NCBI RefSeq assembly: GCF_000711985.1
Contig: NZ_KL544005.1
Location: 633,970-697,969 of the forward strand
DNA: 64,000 nt
Source: Rheinheimera texasensis DSM 17496
GTDB lineage: Bacteria > Pseudomonadota > Gammaproteobacteria > Enterobacterales > Alteromonadaceae
Reading direction: 5' to 3'
Within the stretch, counting starts at the first letter, position 1; every line of letters begins with the position of its first letter. Below the pieces are notes generated by a model. The model searched no databases and was not told the DNA's origin. It saw only the letters and a program-made list of their open reading frames with translations. This document shows, piece by piece, positions 45,979 through 54,403 of this stretch. The translations under genes and the position numbers were made by a program.

Positions 45979-48900
45979 TATTTATCTTCCGCGTTTATTT
46001 CATTCGTTTGTGGCTGACTAGTTTTTCGAGCTAATACTGTAAAGAATAAAGGAATGAACATCGGTGCAATGAAAGTCGCAAGTAGCATGCCCCCAAAGAC
46101 ACCTGTTCCCATTGATTGCCTTGCAGCTGCTCCAGCACCGGTGGCGCTAATCAGTGGCACTACACCCAAAATGAATGCTAGTGAGGTCATCACAATAGGA
46201 CGGAAACGAAGACGGGCTGCTTCCAGGGCTGCTTCTCCAGCCTTTAAGCCTTCGGCCATTGCTTGCATCGCAAACTCTGCGATTAGAATTGCGTTTTTTG
46301 CCGCAAGGCCGATCAGCACGACTAAGCCAATTTGAAAGTAAATGTCATTCTGCATGCCCCTTAACCAAACCATTAAAAGTGCGCCAACCACTCCAAAGGG
46401 GACTGCGAGTGCTACAGCAAGTGGGACGCCCCAACGCTCATACATTGCGGCGAGGATCAAATACACCATGATCATGGCAAATCCAAAGGCAAATATGGAC
46501 GCACTTCCAGTTCGTTTTTCCTGATAAGCTTGGCCTGTCCACTCAATACCATAACCACTTGGCAATGTTGTTGCCGCGACCTGCTCTACAGCCGCAATGG
46601 CCTCACCTGAGCTAAATCCTGATTTTGCGGCTCCCATCACTTTGGCAGAAATGTATCCGTTATAGCGCTCGATTTGCTCAGCACCCACGACTGATTGCAC
46701 CTTGATCAATGCCTTTAGCGGAATCATTTTAGAAGTCGTTGTAGAGCGCACATATAAATTCCCCAAGTCTTCAGGCTTCGCTCTGAATCTTGCTTCCGCT
46801 TGAATAGTCACTCGGTATGTACGGCCGGAACGGTTAAAATCATTGATATACAACGAGCCCATTTGGGCCTGTAATGCACCATAAACATCTTCCAATGGCA
46901 CACCCAAGGACATTGCTTTTTCGCGATCCACGTCGACCAATAACTGCGGAACATTCGCGTTAAAGAACGTTTGCATTCCTGCAAGTGCCGGATGCTGAGA
47001 GAGGGCTGAGATGAACTCTTGAGTCACAGCTGCCAATTTCTTGGGATCGCTGCTATTGCGACTTTGGACATACACTTCAAATCCACCGGCCTCACCTAAA
47101 CCCTGAATGCCTGGCGGATTAAAGGCAAAGGCAATGCCATCTTTTAATGCCATCCCAGCACCACCAATTTCGGCGACTAATTGCTGTGCGGACTGCTCTC
47201 GTTCTTCCCAATCCTTCATCGTGATAAAGATGGTTGCAGCATTTCCTTTCGCACCTCCACCAATCATGTCAAACCCATTGATTGTGAAAAAGGAGTCAAT
47301 GGCGCTGTTGTTAGCGCTCATCTGTCTGAGTTCTTCAGTTGTTTGTTCTGTCCGCTTCAGTGTTGCACCGTCTGGGAGCATTGCTGCCGCGATAATGTAT
47401 CCCTGATCCTCTTCGGGTACAAAGCTGGTAGGAATACTTTTAAATAACACCGCCATAACAATAAGCATTCCCAAGAATGTTCCTGCGGACGCTAAACGAT
47501 GTTGTTGAACAAAGCTCACAGCATTTGTGAAGTGACTAGTAACCCACTCAAATGCGGTATTGAATTTGGTAAAAAATCCAGCGAAACGACTGGTGTCAGT
47601 CTCATGAGGCTTTAACAATGTCGCGCAAAGTGCCGGAGTTAGAGTCAATGCCACAGCACCCGATAGCACAACTGCGATTGCAACTGTGACTGCAAACTGC
47701 CGATATAATTGCCCAGCAATTCCGCCCATAAAAGCGACCGGTATAAATACGGCGCAAAGTACTAAAACAATCCCAACAACAGCACCTGAGACCTCCCGCA
47801 TGGCTTCAATTGAGGCGGCTACAGGGCTTAACCCTTTCTCGCGCATCAGACGTTCCACGTTTTCAAGCACGACTATGGCATCATCAACTACGATACCAAT
47901 CGCTAGTACCATTGCGAAAAGAGTTAAGGTATTGATTGAAAAACCAAACAACCATAAGCCTGCAAAGGTTCCAATGAGCGACACCGGCACCGCTAACATC
48001 GGGATCAAGGTCGCACGCCAAGTTTGAAGAAACAAAAACACGACAGCTAAAACAATCAAAGCTGCTTCAACCACGGTATGGACAACTTCTGATATAGATG
48101 CAGAGACAAACGTTGTTGTGTCGTAGGGAATAGAGTACTCAAGGTCTGCCGGAAACTTGGTTGCTTTAAGCTCGGCCATTTTGGCTTTTACTGCATCGCC
48201 CACTTCCAACGCATTTGCGCCTGATTGTAAGAAAACTGCAAGTGACACAACAGGTTTACCGTTTAAGGTACTTGATTGCTCGTAGTTCTGTGCCCCTAAC
48301 TCGACCGTTGCGACATCTTTTAAACGCAAAACGCCTTTAGGGCCGCTGGCACGAAGTGCAATGTTACCGAACTCTTCTGCCTGAACTAATCGCCCACGAG
48401 CTGTCACGGTATAAGACAAAAATTGGTCTTTTGGCGAGGGCTCGGCCCCTATTTTACCAACAGCATACTGGGCATTTTGTGCTGATATAGCGGCAGAAAT
48501 ATCACTGACTGTGATGCCCAATTGCGCCATTTTGTCGGGTTGCAACCATATACGCATTGCATATTCACGAGCACCAAAGACGGACACATCCGCAGTTCCT
48601 TGAATGCGTTTGATTTCATCAACCAAATTTTGGGTTGCAAAGTTAGAAAGGAACATCTCGTCCTTACTACCATTTGGTGAAATCAGAGAGATAACCTGTA
48701 AAAAATTATCAGACCGTTTAGCAACAACAATCCCATTTCTTCTTGCTTCATCTGGCAGTCTTGGAGATGCCATCTGCACTCTGTTATTGACATTTAATGC
48801 AGCTTTGTCGGCATCGGTACCAACCTCAAAAGTAGCTGTGATCGTCACGGTGCCGTCAGAGGATGAATTTGAATTGAAGTACAGAAGACTCTCTATGCCT

Positions 48901-49112
48901 GAAAGTTGCTCCTCGATAGGTGCGGCTACTGTCTTTGACAGTGTTTCTGCAGAGGCACCAGGGTATGTCGCTGTAATCGTCACCGATGGAGGTGCAATAT
49001 CGGGGTACTGCGATATGGGTAATATCTTGACTGCCACTAAACCGGCTAATACCAAAATAATCGACAATACAGCTGCAAAAATTGGTCTATGAATAAAAAA
49101 GCGAGAGAACAT
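45978..49112 (-). CDS. RND multidrug efflux pump (HAE1/AcrB type)
   Basis: 1044 aa, full length for the family. Starts FSRFFIHRPIFAAVLSIILV, with 12 helices and two big periplasmic loops. Proton-relay Asp residues are kept (LAIGIVVDDAIVVLENVER), as is the C-terminal FIAPMFIPLFFTVLA. It captures substrates from the periplasm/inner membrane and exports them by proton motive force. GGAGAA precedes the ATG, 15 bp after the adaptor gene. Substrates unknown but probably drugs, dyes or detergents. Confidence 0.96.
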   Translation of the reverse strand: MFSRFFIHRPIFAAVLSIILVLAGLVAVKILPISQYPDIAPPSVTITATYPGASAETLSKTVAAPIEEQLSGIESLLYFNSNSSSDGTVTITATFEVGTDADKAALNVNNRVQMASPRLPDEARRNGIVVAKRSDNFLQVISLISPNGSKDEMFLSNFATQNLVDEIKRIQGTADVSVFGAREYAMRIWLQPDKMAQLGITVSDISAAISAQNAQYAVGKIGAEPSPKDQFLSYTVTARGRLVQAEEFGNIALRASGPKGVLRLKDVATVELGAQNYEQSSTLNGKPVVSLAVFLQSGANALEVGDAVKAKMAELKATKFPADLEYSIPYDTTTFVSASISEVVHTVVEAALIVLAVVFLFLQTWRATLIPMLAVPVSLIGTFAGLWLFGFSINTLTLFAMVLAIGIVVDDAIVVLENVERLMREKGLSPVAASIEAMREVSGAVVGIVLVLCAVFIPVAFMGGIAGQLYRQFAVTVAIAVVLSGAVALTLTPALCATLLKPHETDTSRFAGFFTKFNTAFEWVTSHFTNAVSFVQQHRLASAGTFLGMLIVMAVLFKSIPTSFVPEEDQGYIIAAAMLPDGATLKRTEQTTEELRQMSANNSAIDSFFTINGFDMIGGGAKGNAATIFITMKDWEEREQSAQQLVAEIGGAGMALKDGIAFAFNPPGIQGLGEAGGFEVYVQSRNSSDPKKLAAVTQEFISALSQHPALAGMQTFFNANVPQLLVDVDREKAMSLGVPLEDVYGALQAQMGSLYINDFNRSGRTYRVTIQAEARFRAKPEDLGNLYVRSTTTSKMIPLKALIKVQSVVGAEQIERYNGYISAKVMGAAKSGFSSGEAIAAVEQVAATTLPSGYGIEWTGQAYQEKRTGSASIFAFGFAMIMVYLILAAMYERWGVPLAVALAVPFGVVGALLMVWLRGMQNDIYFQIGLVVLIGLAAKNAILIAEFAMQAMAEGLKAGEAALEAARLRFRPIVMTSLAFILGVVPLISATGAGAAARQSMGTGVFGGMLLATFIAPMFIPLFFTVLARKTSQPQTNEINAEDK

Positions 49113-49127
49113 GTAATAAATTCTCCC

Positions 49128-50288
49128 TTAGTTAGACAATGATGAAGTTGGATCTGACTCAACAACAGTCGTTGTTACCGCAGCATCAGGACTTAGCTTC
49201 ATTAGATTGTCGACGATAACTGCATCACCTTCTTGCAATCCCTTTGCGACGATCCAATCAGATCCGTTCCATTCTGCAGTCTCGACAGGAACAATGGTCG
49301 CCTTATGCTCGCGTGCAATCCATAACATATTTCCTTGTTCAGTTTGAACAACCGCAACCTGAGGAACTTTAAACACAATTGATTTACCAGCTTCGACACG
49401 GAGCTTTGCAAATTGTCCTGGCATTACCTTGTGTTCAGGGTTAGAGAATTCTGCCCGAATTTGAACAGTACCCAATTGGGGATCAACTTCAGAACTTGAA
49501 AAATTAAGTCTTCCTCCCTTGAGTAGCTCGTTTCCATCAGCAGAAACCAATTGAATATTGGTTGATTGTGTAGCTTTTAACCGATGAGCCTCACTTTCTG
49601 ATACTGAAAATCGAACCCAAATCGGATCGGCTTGAGTAATGGAGGTAAGTGCTGTTTCTGAGTTTGAATTTACCAAATTGCCGACCGAAAAATAGGCTCT
49701 ATCAGTAAACCCGGAAATAGGGGACGTAACGGTTGTGTAAGAAAGATTGAGCTCAGCTTCTTCAAGACTTACCTTTGCGCTATCCAAAGCAGCCTTTGCG
49801 ACTTTTTCAGCAGACAAAGCATCATCATATTCTCTTTTTGAAACAGCCTTCTTTTCAGCGAGCGGTTTAAGCCTGTTGACTTCTCGAAGACTTTGTTCAA
49901 ACAGATTCTGACGCTGTAAAACGTCCGCTTTTGCGTGTTTCAACGCGAGCTCAAAAGGAACTCGGTCGATCAAAAACAATGGTTTACCAGCAGCCACAAT
50001 CTCACCCTCACTGAAAAGCTGCTGTTCAAGCAAACCAGATACTCTCGCCTTTACTTGTACGACGCGCGAGCCCTCCGCTTGTCCAACAACGTCTAGCACA
50101 AAGGGATGTTCAACAGGCTTTGCAATCTCAACCCCGACAGAGATCGTTGGGTTAAGACCTGCTGAAGATGGGGCACTGGACTCATCAGGCGCTTTCGTGC
50201 ATCCGGCGATATTTATTAAAAGTCCAGCAGCGACTACCAAACTAATACTGCTGAGCTTGCGGATATGACCGCGTTTGTTATGTTTCAT
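49128..50288 (-). CDS. RND periplasmic adaptor (membrane fusion protein)
   Basis: 386 aa with a lipobox signal (LLINIAGCTKA). Lipoyl halves around VVQVKARVSGLLEQQLFSEGEIVAAG and YTTVTSPISGFTDRAYFSVGNLV flank an alpha-hairpin coiled coil; then beta-barrel and membrane-proximal domains. First structural gene of the efflux operon, joins pump and outer-membrane channel. A TetR operator lies 21-38 bp upstream of its start. Confidence 0.95.
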   Translation of the reverse strand: MKHNKRGHIRKLSSISLVVAAGLLINIAGCTKAPDESSAPSSAGLNPTISVGVEIAKPVEHPFVLDVVGQAEGSRVVQVKARVSGLLEQQLFSEGEIVAAGKPLFLIDRVPFELALKHAKADVLQRQNLFEQSLREVNRLKPLAEKKAVSKREYDDALSAEKVAKAALDSAKVSLEEAELNLSYTTVTSPISGFTDRAYFSVGNLVNSNSETALTSITQADPIWVRFSVSESEAHRLKATQSTNIQLVSADGNELLKGGRLNFSSSEVDPQLGTVQIRAEFSNPEHKVMPGQFAKLRVEAGKSIVFKVPQVAVVQTEQGNMLWIAREHKATIVPVETAEWNGSDWIVAKGLQEGDAVIVDNLMKLSPDAAVTTTVVESDPTSSLSN

Positions 50289-50308
50289 ATAAATCTCGAT
50301 TACTTACA

Positions 50309-50326
50309 TGAGTGATTGATCACTCA
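50309..50326. promoter_or_regulatory. TetR operator in front of the efflux genes
   Basis: TGAGTGATTGATCACTCA, palindromic apart from the central pair. Shares TGAGT...ACTCA with a second site upstream of the regulator gene. Confidence 0.75.
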
Positions 50327-50347
50327 GTTAAGAACTCCAAAAAAAGG

Positions 50348-50917
50348 CTAACTTTGAGTCAGCCCTTTCCACATGATTTTAAACCCGACTTGTTTGTACT
50401 TTGTGGCTTCTGCAGGGTGCGATATCACAAAATTCACAGTGACTTGTGCGAGCGCATTCATGACCGCATCAACATAAAATGTCGAAACATTTTGTTCAGT
50501 TAGAAATAGATCTGAAATATCTTTTCCGTGTAAATCAATGCAGAGCTGCATGACCCTTTCGTGTGATTCTGCAGTAATTTTCTCGGATACAGCCAATTGA
50601 CTTATCGCTGAATTTTCAACTGGGTGTGCCACACCCCAATCGATATAGTTATTCCATATCGCTTCAGTTCTCTCATACAGAGTAGAAGAGGGATCAGATT
50701 TTTTGTAGATAGACTCGTTCATTAAGTTAATTAAGTATAGATAGACCTCATTAATCAACTCGTCTTTAGTCGCGTAATACCTAAACAGAGTCCCCTCAGC
50801 AACTCCCGCAAGCTTCGCGATTTTAGAAGTAGGAGCACCAAGGCCATCGCTCGCTATCGCTTGAACCGCGGCTTTTAGCAATGCAACTTGTTTATCAGTG
50901 CTTTTTGGTCTAGCCAT
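50348..50917 (-). CDS. TetR-family repressor of the RND efflux operon
   Basis: 189 aa. HTH: LLKAAVQAIASDGLGAPTSKIAKLAGVAEGTLFRYY, typical TetR/AcrR, followed by a helical ligand domain. It precedes the adaptor gene by 60 bp on the same strand. Palindromes with the same half-sites lie upstream of both, so it likely represses itself and the pump, and releases when a pump substrate binds. Confidence 0.92.
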   Translation of the reverse strand: MARPKSTDKQVALLKAAVQAIASDGLGAPTSKIAKLAGVAEGTLFRYYATKDELINEVYLYLINLMNESIYKKSDPSSTLYERTEAIWNNYIDWGVAHPVENSAISQLAVSEKITAESHERVMQLCIDLHGKDISDLFLTEQNVSTFYVDAVMNALAQVTVNFVISHPAEATKYKQVGFKIMWKGLTQS

Positions 50918-50932
50918 TAATTACAACCATTA

Positions 50933-50950
50933 AATGAGTACTCACTCATT
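50933..50950. promoter_or_regulatory. TetR operator upstream of the repressor gene
   Basis: AATGAGTACTCACTCATT; inverted TGAGT/ACTCA half-sites, 16 bp before the repressor ATG. Same motif as at 50309. Confidence 0.75.
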
Positions 50951-51120
50951 ATAGGCTTTTATTTAGTTTTTTTCAACTCAATAAATGCGCAAAATTCAAG
51001 CAATCCACATTCGTTTTTGCTATGTCAATTGTAAACAACTCTATAAAATTTACTTATGAGCTATCAAGGGTATTGGAAATCGAAGCTCTAAAGCAGGTTG
51101 TTGATAGCAATATTCGCCAT

Positions 51121-51305
51121 AACCTTAAAGCGGCTGGACCTACCTTTTTGTTTCTGTTTTGCCAGAGTTCCAACTGAAGCGGTAACATGGTTGCTCACTT
51201 ATCGGCGATAGGCAGTGCTTTTATGAACCTCGTGTTGTTCAAGTACATGCTTTGGCCCCCATGCCCATCCAATACTATGTCCAGCCATCGACAAGACAGA
51301 CAACT
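51121..51305 (-). pseudogene. 3' fragment of a second LysR gene
   Basis: The sequence aligns along about 185 bp with the 3' end of the LysR gene at 35028-35900: GTTCAAGTACATGCT is identical in both and long runs around it are near-identical (e.g. AACTGAAGCGG vs AGCTGAAGCGG). The upstream two-thirds of the gene is absent and the frame is disturbed by small indels. It is a dead gene fragment, not a duplication of the full gene. Confidence 0.75.
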
Positions 51306-51368
51306 GAGTAATGCATCCGGTGTTGGCAAAGCAGAACATGTCCGCAGCTTCAGCCAACACACCATAGC

Positions 51369-51836
51369 TCAGCTTTGTTTCGGGCTCAGCGCTTCGCCTT
51401 CGAATTTTTTCATCGCGCTGAGTGTATTGGCCCAGAACAACATCGCCGTGCTGTCTTTACGAGCAGCCGCACTTTGCAGAACCTGCTGTGCCTTTTCAAA
51501 AAAATTGACTGGGGTAAGTTCGTTTTTGCTGCCTCCGCCAGTAGCGGAGTAAATCAGCGCTTTCAGTGCGCCGCTTTGTTCTTCCGTCAGTTTGCTGCCA
51601 CTTTGCTCAAGCCACTGTTTCAGCTGCTTGCTGCTAATATTGGCAAAAGTCAGCGTCGTCGACGGTTTGGCCGGCACGCTGACCATCGGCGTGTCAGGTT
51701 GGGATGTGACACCATTTTTATACGTCTGCTGTTGTTTAATTTTGTCGCTGTACTGGTTTAGTAGCGCCAGTTTGCGATTTTGCTCGCGACCGCGCAATTG
51801 CTGAAAAGTGTCAAACAGGCTGCTGTCTAGTTTCAT
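51369..51836 (-). CDS. hypothetical protein
   Basis: 155 aa with AAGGATG 9 nt before the ATG. No signal peptide or membrane segment. The N-terminus (MKLDSSLFDTFQQLRGREQN) is helical and charged; the middle is low-complexity; the C-terminal half (SSKQLKQWLEQSGSKLTEEQ, then AQQVLQSAAARKDS) is predicted helical. I do not recognise a family. GC content is higher than the neighbouring fragment, and it sits at the left edge of the accessory region. Confidence 0.55.
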   Translation of the reverse strand: MKLDSSLFDTFQQLRGREQNRKLALLNQYSDKIKQQQTYKNGVTSQPDTPMVSVPAKPSTTLTFANISSKQLKQWLEQSGSKLTEEQSGALKALIYSATGGGSKNELTPVNFFEKAQQVLQSAAARKDSTAMLFWANTLSAMKKFEGEALSPKQS

Positions 51837-52261
51837 CGGTTATGTCATCCTTGTCGGTCGGGCTATCGCGAGGGATGGATTTAAAGGCCATGTATTGCAA
51901 TTTGTGCGCCAAAGTGACTTACAAAATTTTGACAACCGCCCGCCACCAACTGGGTGGCAGTCGTTTAAATTGACTAGGCCAGAGGCTCCGCAACGGGTTA
52001 TATCGCCAAATATATCTGCAGAAACATCGAAGGCCCGGACTGGTTCAGCATATTAACGACAGTGATACAGGGCTAGCCGCCGCAGGAGTTGAGGCTCGGG
52101 CCTATTACAGGGGATCCGTCAGTTTCAATCACTAGGCAGCGTGTAGATAACAGTCTGGTGTGGCCTGAAATGGACTTTTTTGCCGTCTATTTTAGGTGTT
52201 AATCCACCAACTATTGAGGTGGTAAATTGGACTTACGTTTTGCATTCGCCTGAATAAAAAT
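51837..52261. other. non-coding interval
   Basis: About 425 bp between the 155-aa gene and the AbiEii-like gene. No gene, RNA or strong hairpin recognised; a weak CCACC/GGTGG stem lies near 52205. May be degraded DNA from island turnover. Confidence 0.45.
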
Positions 52262-53110
52262 TTAGCCCGCCTTGAACTTCGCTCCTGTAATTAATGCATC
52301 AATCAACGCGTTACACCTATCCAAAGATTCATAGCTCATTACCTTCATATGCCGGGCAAACATTGCAATCGTGGTTGGTTGACTAAAAATTTTAGTCCAG
52401 AGAAAAGCACGTGTCGGATCTGACATGATAGTCATCATATCTGCACCAAGCTTATATGCGGCGGCCAAATCTTCATCATAATCCCAACGTTCCATCACCC
52501 CCTCGCTGTAAAGCAAATCATGTATTAGCGGGATTTTGGCGTAAGACTTCATCATATAAAGTAAATCTGAAGCGTCTTTTGGCCGCACAGAGAGGTCACG
52601 CTCAATCCAGGCGACCAGTTTGAGCGCAGCCATCGCGGCTGGAGAGCATACGTCTATCAGCGTATCACTTTCGATCTGGACCTTCATTGCATGTTCATAA
52701 GCTTCTTGAAAACCCAAAATCGTCATGACGACGTCACCACTGGGTGGCCATGCAATTTCACTGCTATGTTCTTCAAAACCAAAAGGAACTATATCAATTT
52801 CCCATGGCAGGCCTTCCATGTCTGCGCGGTGAAAACGATGCCTAACCTGTTGGTCTTGCACAAACCCTTTCGCTACAAGTCCAATCGACATCTTGTGAAA
52901 ATCTTCCCAAGTCCTGATCTTAATCCCAAAATCAATATCACGGGTGCCGCGTACAATTGCAGCTCCAAACCCATGGTAGAGAATGAGATCACGTGCTGTA
53001 GCGCCAACAACCAAATAAGGAATATTCAGCTCTCTCGCAAGGACATTTACATCACGGTAAATCGCGACGACGCCCTGTGGCAGTTGGTCAATGACCAAAA
53101 TATCTGTCAT
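52262..53110 (-). CDS. AbiEii-like nucleotidyltransferase toxin (type IV TA)
   Basis: About 282 aa from ATG 53110 (a TTG at 53131 is possible). Nucleotidyltransferase motifs: YLVVGATARDLIL (GxxxRD region) and RGTRDIDFGIKI (the D-x-D pair), then PWEIDIVPFG with a third Asp. Typical of AbiEii/MNT-like enzymes that transfer nucleotides to targets such as tRNA and stop growth, aborting phage infection. The gene overlaps the upstream partner by about 23 bp, the usual AbiEi-AbiEii layout. Confidence 0.8.
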   Translation of the reverse strand: MTDILVIDQLPQGVVAIYRDVNVLARELNIPYLVVGATARDLILYHGFGAAIVRGTRDIDFGIKIRTWEDFHKMSIGLVAKGFVQDQQVRHRFHRADMEGLPWEIDIVPFGFEEHSSEIAWPPSGDVVMTILGFQEAYEHAMKVQIESDTLIDVCSPAAMAALKLVAWIERDLSVRPKDASDLLYMMKSYAKIPLIHDLLYSEGVMERWDYDEDLAAAYKLGADMMTIMSDPTRAFLWTKIFSQPTTIAMFARHMKVMSYESLDRCNALIDALITGAKFKAG

Positions 53111-54128
53111 ATAGTCGCTTAGCAGTGTCAATATTGCGTGGATCTTTTGATGCCATCAGCTCCGCATAGGCCAATAGCGGATGTGCATAGCCATCATTCC
53201 CTATAAGTAGTTCTTTAGGCATCATAGGCTCCATAAAACTGATTTTATAACCAGATTCAAAATCTGTTCTCGCCTTTCGTAGCCTGAAAGTTCGGGCCAT
53301 GCTATCAATCTCTTGCCTTGTGGCATAAAACATTGCTGAGCCCGGAGTCAGATAGTTCAGATAATGAGATGCTGCAATTTCACCACCGATGACAGCAGTA
53401 GAGGCGGAAAGTTGTTGTTCATCCTGCCAGAACGGTTCACTCGAAACCCAGCGCTCAGGACTGCGAAACTTACGCCAGACATCCATATATCCTGCAGTCC
53501 AACGCTGGAGCAGTTCGTCAGGCTGCAAAATGCTTGTCACTTTGGTTGATGATTTTGTCAGATACCCCTGCTGTTCCAGCTCACGCATCACTTGAGAAAT
53601 CATGCCGATTGATACCGAAGTTTTCTCTGAAAACATGCGATATGACCACTTCAATGCGTCGGGCTCTTTCAAAATGGTATACATCACCACGAGAGCTTTT
53701 GCTGACAGAGCCTTTGCCATTGGCACAGACTGGCCTTTGTCATGACTCAAGTCTCCCTCCTTGTTCCCTGTCACAAATAAAAAGTGACCAGGCTGCCTGA
53801 GATAAATGTTGCCGACAGTGTCTATAAACTGAAGTTCGGCATCCCTAAATCGTTCTGCCATTTTAGGATTGATGTACTGTGCAACCAGAATAAGGTTCTG
53901 AATGGGTGACTTCCTGCTGAGTTTCATCAGCAACAGGTCTGTGTCGATATGGTTAGCCCAGCGTTTCACTTCCACCACTAGTGACACAAAGCTGTCCGCG
54001 AGATTGAGCCGAACCCTTGCGTCGTCCATATCGCTTTCAAATGCTTCGATCTGCAATCCAAGCTTGTAAGTGTCATTAGCATGACTCACTGCATATCGAA
54101 GTAAATCAGCTTCATTGTTGTGAGACAT
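53088..54128 (-). CDS. AbiEi-like antitoxin / regulator (type IV TA)
   Basis: 346 aa from ATG 54128 (GGAGG upstream). An N-terminal part reading VSLVVEVKRW and LILVAQYINPKMAERF (restriction-endonuclease-like fold seen in AbiEi_2-type proteins), then a winged helix (LKWSYRMFSEKTSVSIGMISQVMRELE) and a C-terminal domain with STAVIGGEIAASHYLNYLTPG. Members repress their own promoter and neutralise the nucleotidyltransferase. Two identical 17-bp palindromes upstream are the likely binding sites. Confidence 0.78.
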   Translation of the reverse strand: MSHNNEADLLRYAVSHANDTYKLGLQIEAFESDMDDARVRLNLADSFVSLVVEVKRWANHIDTDLLLMKLSRKSPIQNLILVAQYINPKMAERFRDAELQFIDTVGNIYLRQPGHFLFVTGNKEGDLSHDKGQSVPMAKALSAKALVVMYTILKEPDALKWSYRMFSEKTSVSIGMISQVMRELEQQGYLTKSSTKVTSILQPDELLQRWTAGYMDVWRKFRSPERWVSSEPFWQDEQQLSASTAVIGGEIAASHYLNYLTPGSAMFYATRQEIDSMARTFRLRKARTDFESGYKISFMEPMMPKELLIGNDGYAHPLLAYAELMASKDPRNIDTAKRLYDRYFGH

Positions 54129-54155
54129 TGCACCTCCAAAACAGGAATCACGATC

Positions 54156-54172
54156 GTTCATTATTAATGAAC
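54156..54172. promoter_or_regulatory. AbiEi operator, copy 1
   Basis: GTTCATTATTAATGAAC, palindromic, 28 bp before the antitoxin ATG. Confidence 0.75.
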
Positions 54173-54225
54173 ATTATAGATTACTGAACGCAGGAATATC
54201 CAGACATCGTTCACGAATTAATTTT

Positions 54226-54242
54226 GTTCATTATTAATGAAC
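54226..54242. promoter_or_regulatory. AbiEi operator, copy 2
   Basis: Identical GTTCATTATTAATGAAC, exactly 70 bp from copy 1. The spacing is near seven helical turns, which suits cooperative binding or looping. Confidence 0.75.
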
Positions 54243-54356
54243 AAATCTGCATGTAACATTGATAGTGATTAAAGGATGAATTTCACAGATAACTTTGAGA
54301 CAACAAACTCTTTCATCAAAAATGCGCCGGCTAAATGACTCATTCTGCAAGTGTCA

Positions 54357-54390
54357 TTAGCTGCGACCAGATTACTCCGGTCGAAGCTAA
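54357..54390 (-). terminator. hairpin after the protease gene
   Basis: TTAGCT-G-CGACC, 10-nt loop, GGTCG-A-AGCTAA; 11 paired bases with one mismatch, 14 bp after the protease stop on the minus strand. No T-run. Confidence 0.55.
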
Positions 54391-54403
54391 CTGAGCATGG
54401 TGT

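Noticed and set aside
51187-51552. 121-aa rightward gene
   Set aside because: It is antisense to the LysR fragment and to the better supported 155-aa gene.
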